Source: Chondrosia reniformis
Taxonomy: Eukaryota; Porifera; Demospongiae; Chondrillida; Chondrillidae
DNA: 64,000 bases
NCBI GenBank assembly: GCA_947172415.1
Contig: OX359189.1
Location: 6,772,501-6,836,500 of the forward strand
Reading direction: 5' to 3'
The notes beneath the pieces are model-generated. The model worked only from the letters and a program-made list of their open reading frames with translations, was not told where the DNA came from and made no database searches. Both the position numbers and the translations under genes were made by a program. Shown here piece after piece: positions 60,890-64,000 of the stretch (position 1 is the first letter of the stretch; each line of letters starts with the position of its first letter).

Positions 60890-63800
60890 ATGGCCATGGA
60901 TCTAGGTGGCTTCTTACTTTTGCAGTGTTTTCTCTCAATTAGTCAGAGTAAGAAAATATTTTAATGTAGCTTGCATGTCTGTCGCATTTTAATTTATTAT
61001 CAACAGGTCTAACTTTAACAAGTACAGTTAGTGGTGATCTCTGTGATGGAGAATCAGCTACTTTTACGTGTACCACGACTGGAAGTAACACTATATTCAG
61101 CTGGTTCATATTTGGTTTGAATGGTGAAGGAGATATTAGGGAGAGGACTGCTAGAGTTCTGAGTGATCGACCATCAGGACGTTTCTCCACAACTGATGCA
61201 CTGGGTGGTATTCCTGAATCAAACCTCATGATCTCTAATTTTACAACTGCTGACAATGGAGCAGTGATTTACTGTAACGATGCTGTTAATCCAACTGTGT
61301 TTAGTAATGCAAACATCACGATCAGAGTTGGTAAGTTGTAATGAATCACATCAATAGGGTAAGAAGTGGAATGCTATTCTAAATTACTGTTTAATGGGGC
61401 TATAGAAAAACTGTACAAGGAAACACCTTCTTATACAAAACTGTTTTATTTATTGTATATAATCACATATCACTAAAATTGTCATTGCATGCAATAAAAA
61501 TAACAATAACAAGTTAATACTTTGGTGATGTGGTACTGTACTTAGTGTGTTAAACATGCTGATTGATTGTACCTGTTTATGTTGCTCTGTCATCTACATA
61601 GGTCTATTCAAAATTATTGACAGACATTTGTACCTCCTAGACCAGTCCTAGACTATATATAGTTAGTGACTCATGACCTAGTGCATATATACTTGATGGA
61701 TGTGTCAATTAAATATACAGTTATTATTATTACTATAATAAAGTCTTAATTTTCGTATAAAGTTTTGCATGTCACATCGTATTACTGTTTGGTTTTACAG
61801 GTCCAATTAATCTGACCAAGACATCTTCCTCATCTGGTGTGAACAGCATATCATTATCTTGGGACTGTGTTGGATCAGGTTGTCGTCCTATACAGTACAT
61901 GATCAAGTGGTCTGAAAGTGGAGTGAACGAGAACCAAACTACTACCAATGACACATCACACACTATAAGAGGACTTGATGGATGTACTAACTATTCAGTA
62001 ACAGTTGAGACACAAATTTGTGGTGCACATAGTCTCACTGATGTTATACAGACAGTGGAAGGAGGTATACATACATATGTTTGTATGAGGGATTGTGTAC
62101 ATATATAATTACGGTACAGACCAAAGTAACGCTTGCACTCGAGTGCCTCAAGCTCGTGAGTGATAATCATATCGAGAATATAACGAGGGGTAAAGCGAGT
62201 GCTCAGGACATCAAAGGCGTTAATAATTGTATATTGCTATCAAAAGGTGTCAAAAATACTCAAAAGCCCCCTGAAAGCGCTACTCGGGAATTGAGACAAT
62301 ACCGAATTATTTGACTATAATAGCACTCGAGTTTTTGAGTGACTCGCTCTCGAATCTCGCAAGTGTAAGCATTACTTTTGGTCTGTACTGTATATAATTA
62401 ACTCAGATACTGAATCAGATGGTGTGGAGTGTGCATTTTGAAGTATATTTACAGCTACCAGTTACATTGAAAGTGATTAGAATTAGAAAGGTTACTGAAT
62501 TTGATAGTTTCTTAGATTTTGTTTCATTATCACATGAAATTAACATTCCATATTTTAATATGGTATATAAGATTTACGTGTATTAATCATTCATTCTTTT
62601 GAGAGGATCATCTTTTGACTTCACAATTTTGTTGTCTCTCTTGAGCATGCATCAGATGTTTTGACCCCTTTTTCAGTACTAATCATGTAGGTTACAAGAT
62701 CTGATGATATAAAAAGTGTGTGATAGGTGTAAATATAATAAGAATGTAATTCAAATAACTGTATTCAAAGTGTGAGATGGATAATATTATGTTTACATTG
62801 ATTTAATTGGCTGCAAATGTCATAAGACAATGTTGAAAAGTGAGGCAATTGAAGTATGACAAGTTGACCTATAGCATACGTGTATATGTAAGGAACGTGA
62901 AAAATTGTAGAAACATTCGATCAAGCATGACACTTAAGATGTGCATGTTCTAATAGCCAGTAGTCATGATTGTGACTTGAGTATAGAGATCACAAGGAAA
63001 AGGTAGTTTTAACTTTTGTTGTAAAACTTATACAAATAGCTATTCTTCTAACTTATATACACTAATAGAGTAAGGATTTCTTCTAACTGCATCGAACTTA
63101 TCTTTGAAAAGGGTCATCTTTCGACTTTTGGGAACGTCTAGAGACGCAGTTTTTTGGTTCTTCTTGCCAGACGTTTCGACCCTGGGGGTCTTCTTCAGTG
63201 ACTGATGTTGGTGATCTTCAAGGTGTCTCTAGATGTTCCCAAAATTTGAAAGATGACCCTTTCCAAAGATTATATACACTATTTAGCTATTTCCTGTAAA
63301 TCTTTAGAATATCTTGAAGCCTTCACAGCAGTGGCTGTAGGAGATAGGATTGATGTTAGCTACATATCTGCTTGTCCAAATCTTCAAAATATTTACTGTC
63401 GCTTTAATATTTCTGAGATTCAGTCACTTCCAGTTAGCACTCTTCTAGTGGCGTTTGCTGGCAGAGAAGCAAAAGGAAGTTTTCCATATATAAGAGAAGG
63501 TGTATACACAGTATCTGTGACTCTATTGTATAGCAATGGATCAGTTATCTCAGGAAGTACAGTCCAGAGACAAGTGGAAGTGGTATCAGGTATGGCCTTT
63601 TGTTTACATGTACTATTAATGGACTTTAAACACTAGCTGTTGTTTGTTTATTCATAGAATCTGGTTCAGTATTAACTACAGGAGCTGCTGTTGGTATATC
63701 AGTTGCCGTATGTGTGTTTATAATGATACTACTAGTAATCACCTCTTTCTTCCTGGGATGTCTCTTTGGAAAGAAAAGGGCCTCTTCTGATAATTGTCAG

Positions 63801-63926
63801 GAGTCAAGAGAAAGTAAGATTGCTTCAACTGTCACTAACAAACAAGGTAGTGCTTGTTATGAAGCAATAGAAGTGGAACAGAAAGTCAGTTTGGAAACAA
63901 ATCCTGCTTATGGAGTGCTGAAGTGA
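60890..63926 (+). CDS. Pair 3 plus member: complete Ig/FN3 receptor with NPAYGVLK tail
   Basis: Five exons, 398 residues: 60890-60947 (signal MAMDLGGFLLLQCFLSISQ), 61007-61330 (Ig: ATFTC, FSWFIFGL, DNGAVIYC), 61801-62064 (FN3), 63308-63589 (third domain), 63658-63926 (TM VGISVAVCVFIMILLVITSF plus tail). All introns are phase 1. The Ig and FN3 domains match the minus partner at 58462-59447 closely, while the third domain and tail are unrelated to it. Tail sites are CYEAIEVEQKV and TNPAYGVLK: YxxI-x13-YxxL, one residue longer than the usual ITAM spacing, and an NPxY motif. The TM has no charged residue, so no adaptor pairing through Lys/Arg is suggested. Best intact example of the plus-strand class. 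Confidence 0.87.
62114..62388. mobile_element. MITE with 27 bp inverted ends
   Basis: 275 bp element with left end gtacagaccaaagtaacgct and right end complementary to gtacagaccaaaagtaatgc, about 27 bp with a few mismatches. It inserts 50 bp after the FN3 exon. Non-coding. A truncated copy lies at 57950-58141. Confidence 0.75.
63102..63268. mobile_element. MITE with about 43 bp inverted ends
   Basis: 167 bp element; left end ctttgaaaagggtcatcttt, right end complementary to ctttggaaagggtcatcttt, and the match extends to tctagaga. The centre carries cagacgtttcgaccctg. It is present in this intron and absent from the matching intron of pair 2 (52300-52550), so it inserted after the duplication. 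Confidence 0.75.
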
Positions 63927-64000
63927 CTTAACATCCACTAATACATGAAACATGTACAGAGTAACAATGTGGAGATTAACTCTTTGTAGATGTGTATATA

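Overview
This is eukaryotic, animal-type genomic DNA: AT-rich, with many short GT-AG introns, secreted and membrane proteins built one domain per exon, and a dense load of small transposons. The domain content (sushi/CCP, Ig, FN3, tyrosine-based signalling tails) together with the compact introns suggests an early-branching metazoan, most plausibly a demosponge. That assignment is an inference from style and was not tested by any search.

Layout. 1-22788 (+) is the 3' part of one giant gene. It has 59 visible CCP exons, one FN3 domain, one transmembrane segment and a short tail. Its first 12 kb is an 11-unit tandem array of three-CCP units (about 1.0-1.1 kb each) in which the introns are as conserved as the exons. 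23208-25451 (+) and 36363-38491 (-) are two convergent single-Ig/FN3 receptors with tyrosine-motif tails. Between them lies an 11 kb AT-rich gene desert holding a 700 bp minisatellite and small repeats.

41839-63926 is a cluster of three head-to-head receptor pairs: 41839-44055(-)/44190-46498(+), 47855-49892(-)/50938-53163(+), and 53806-60357(-)/60890-63926(+). In every pair the minus-strand member carries ITIM-like tyrosines (EYADL type) and the plus-strand member ends in NPAYGV(I/L)K. In pair 1 the two ectodomains are almost identical inverted copies. In pair 2 the centre has been lost to mobile elements and the minus gene is broken. In pair 3 the minus gene has a shortened tail and a large, repeat-filled intron.

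Taken together the window looks like a fast-evolving recognition locus: a repeat-expanding CCP surface protein beside a family of paired Ig/FN3 receptors with opposite tail classes. This parallels vertebrate paired inhibitory/activating receptors and invertebrate allorecognition loci. The functional reading is inference; the gene structures, phases and motifs are read from the sequence.
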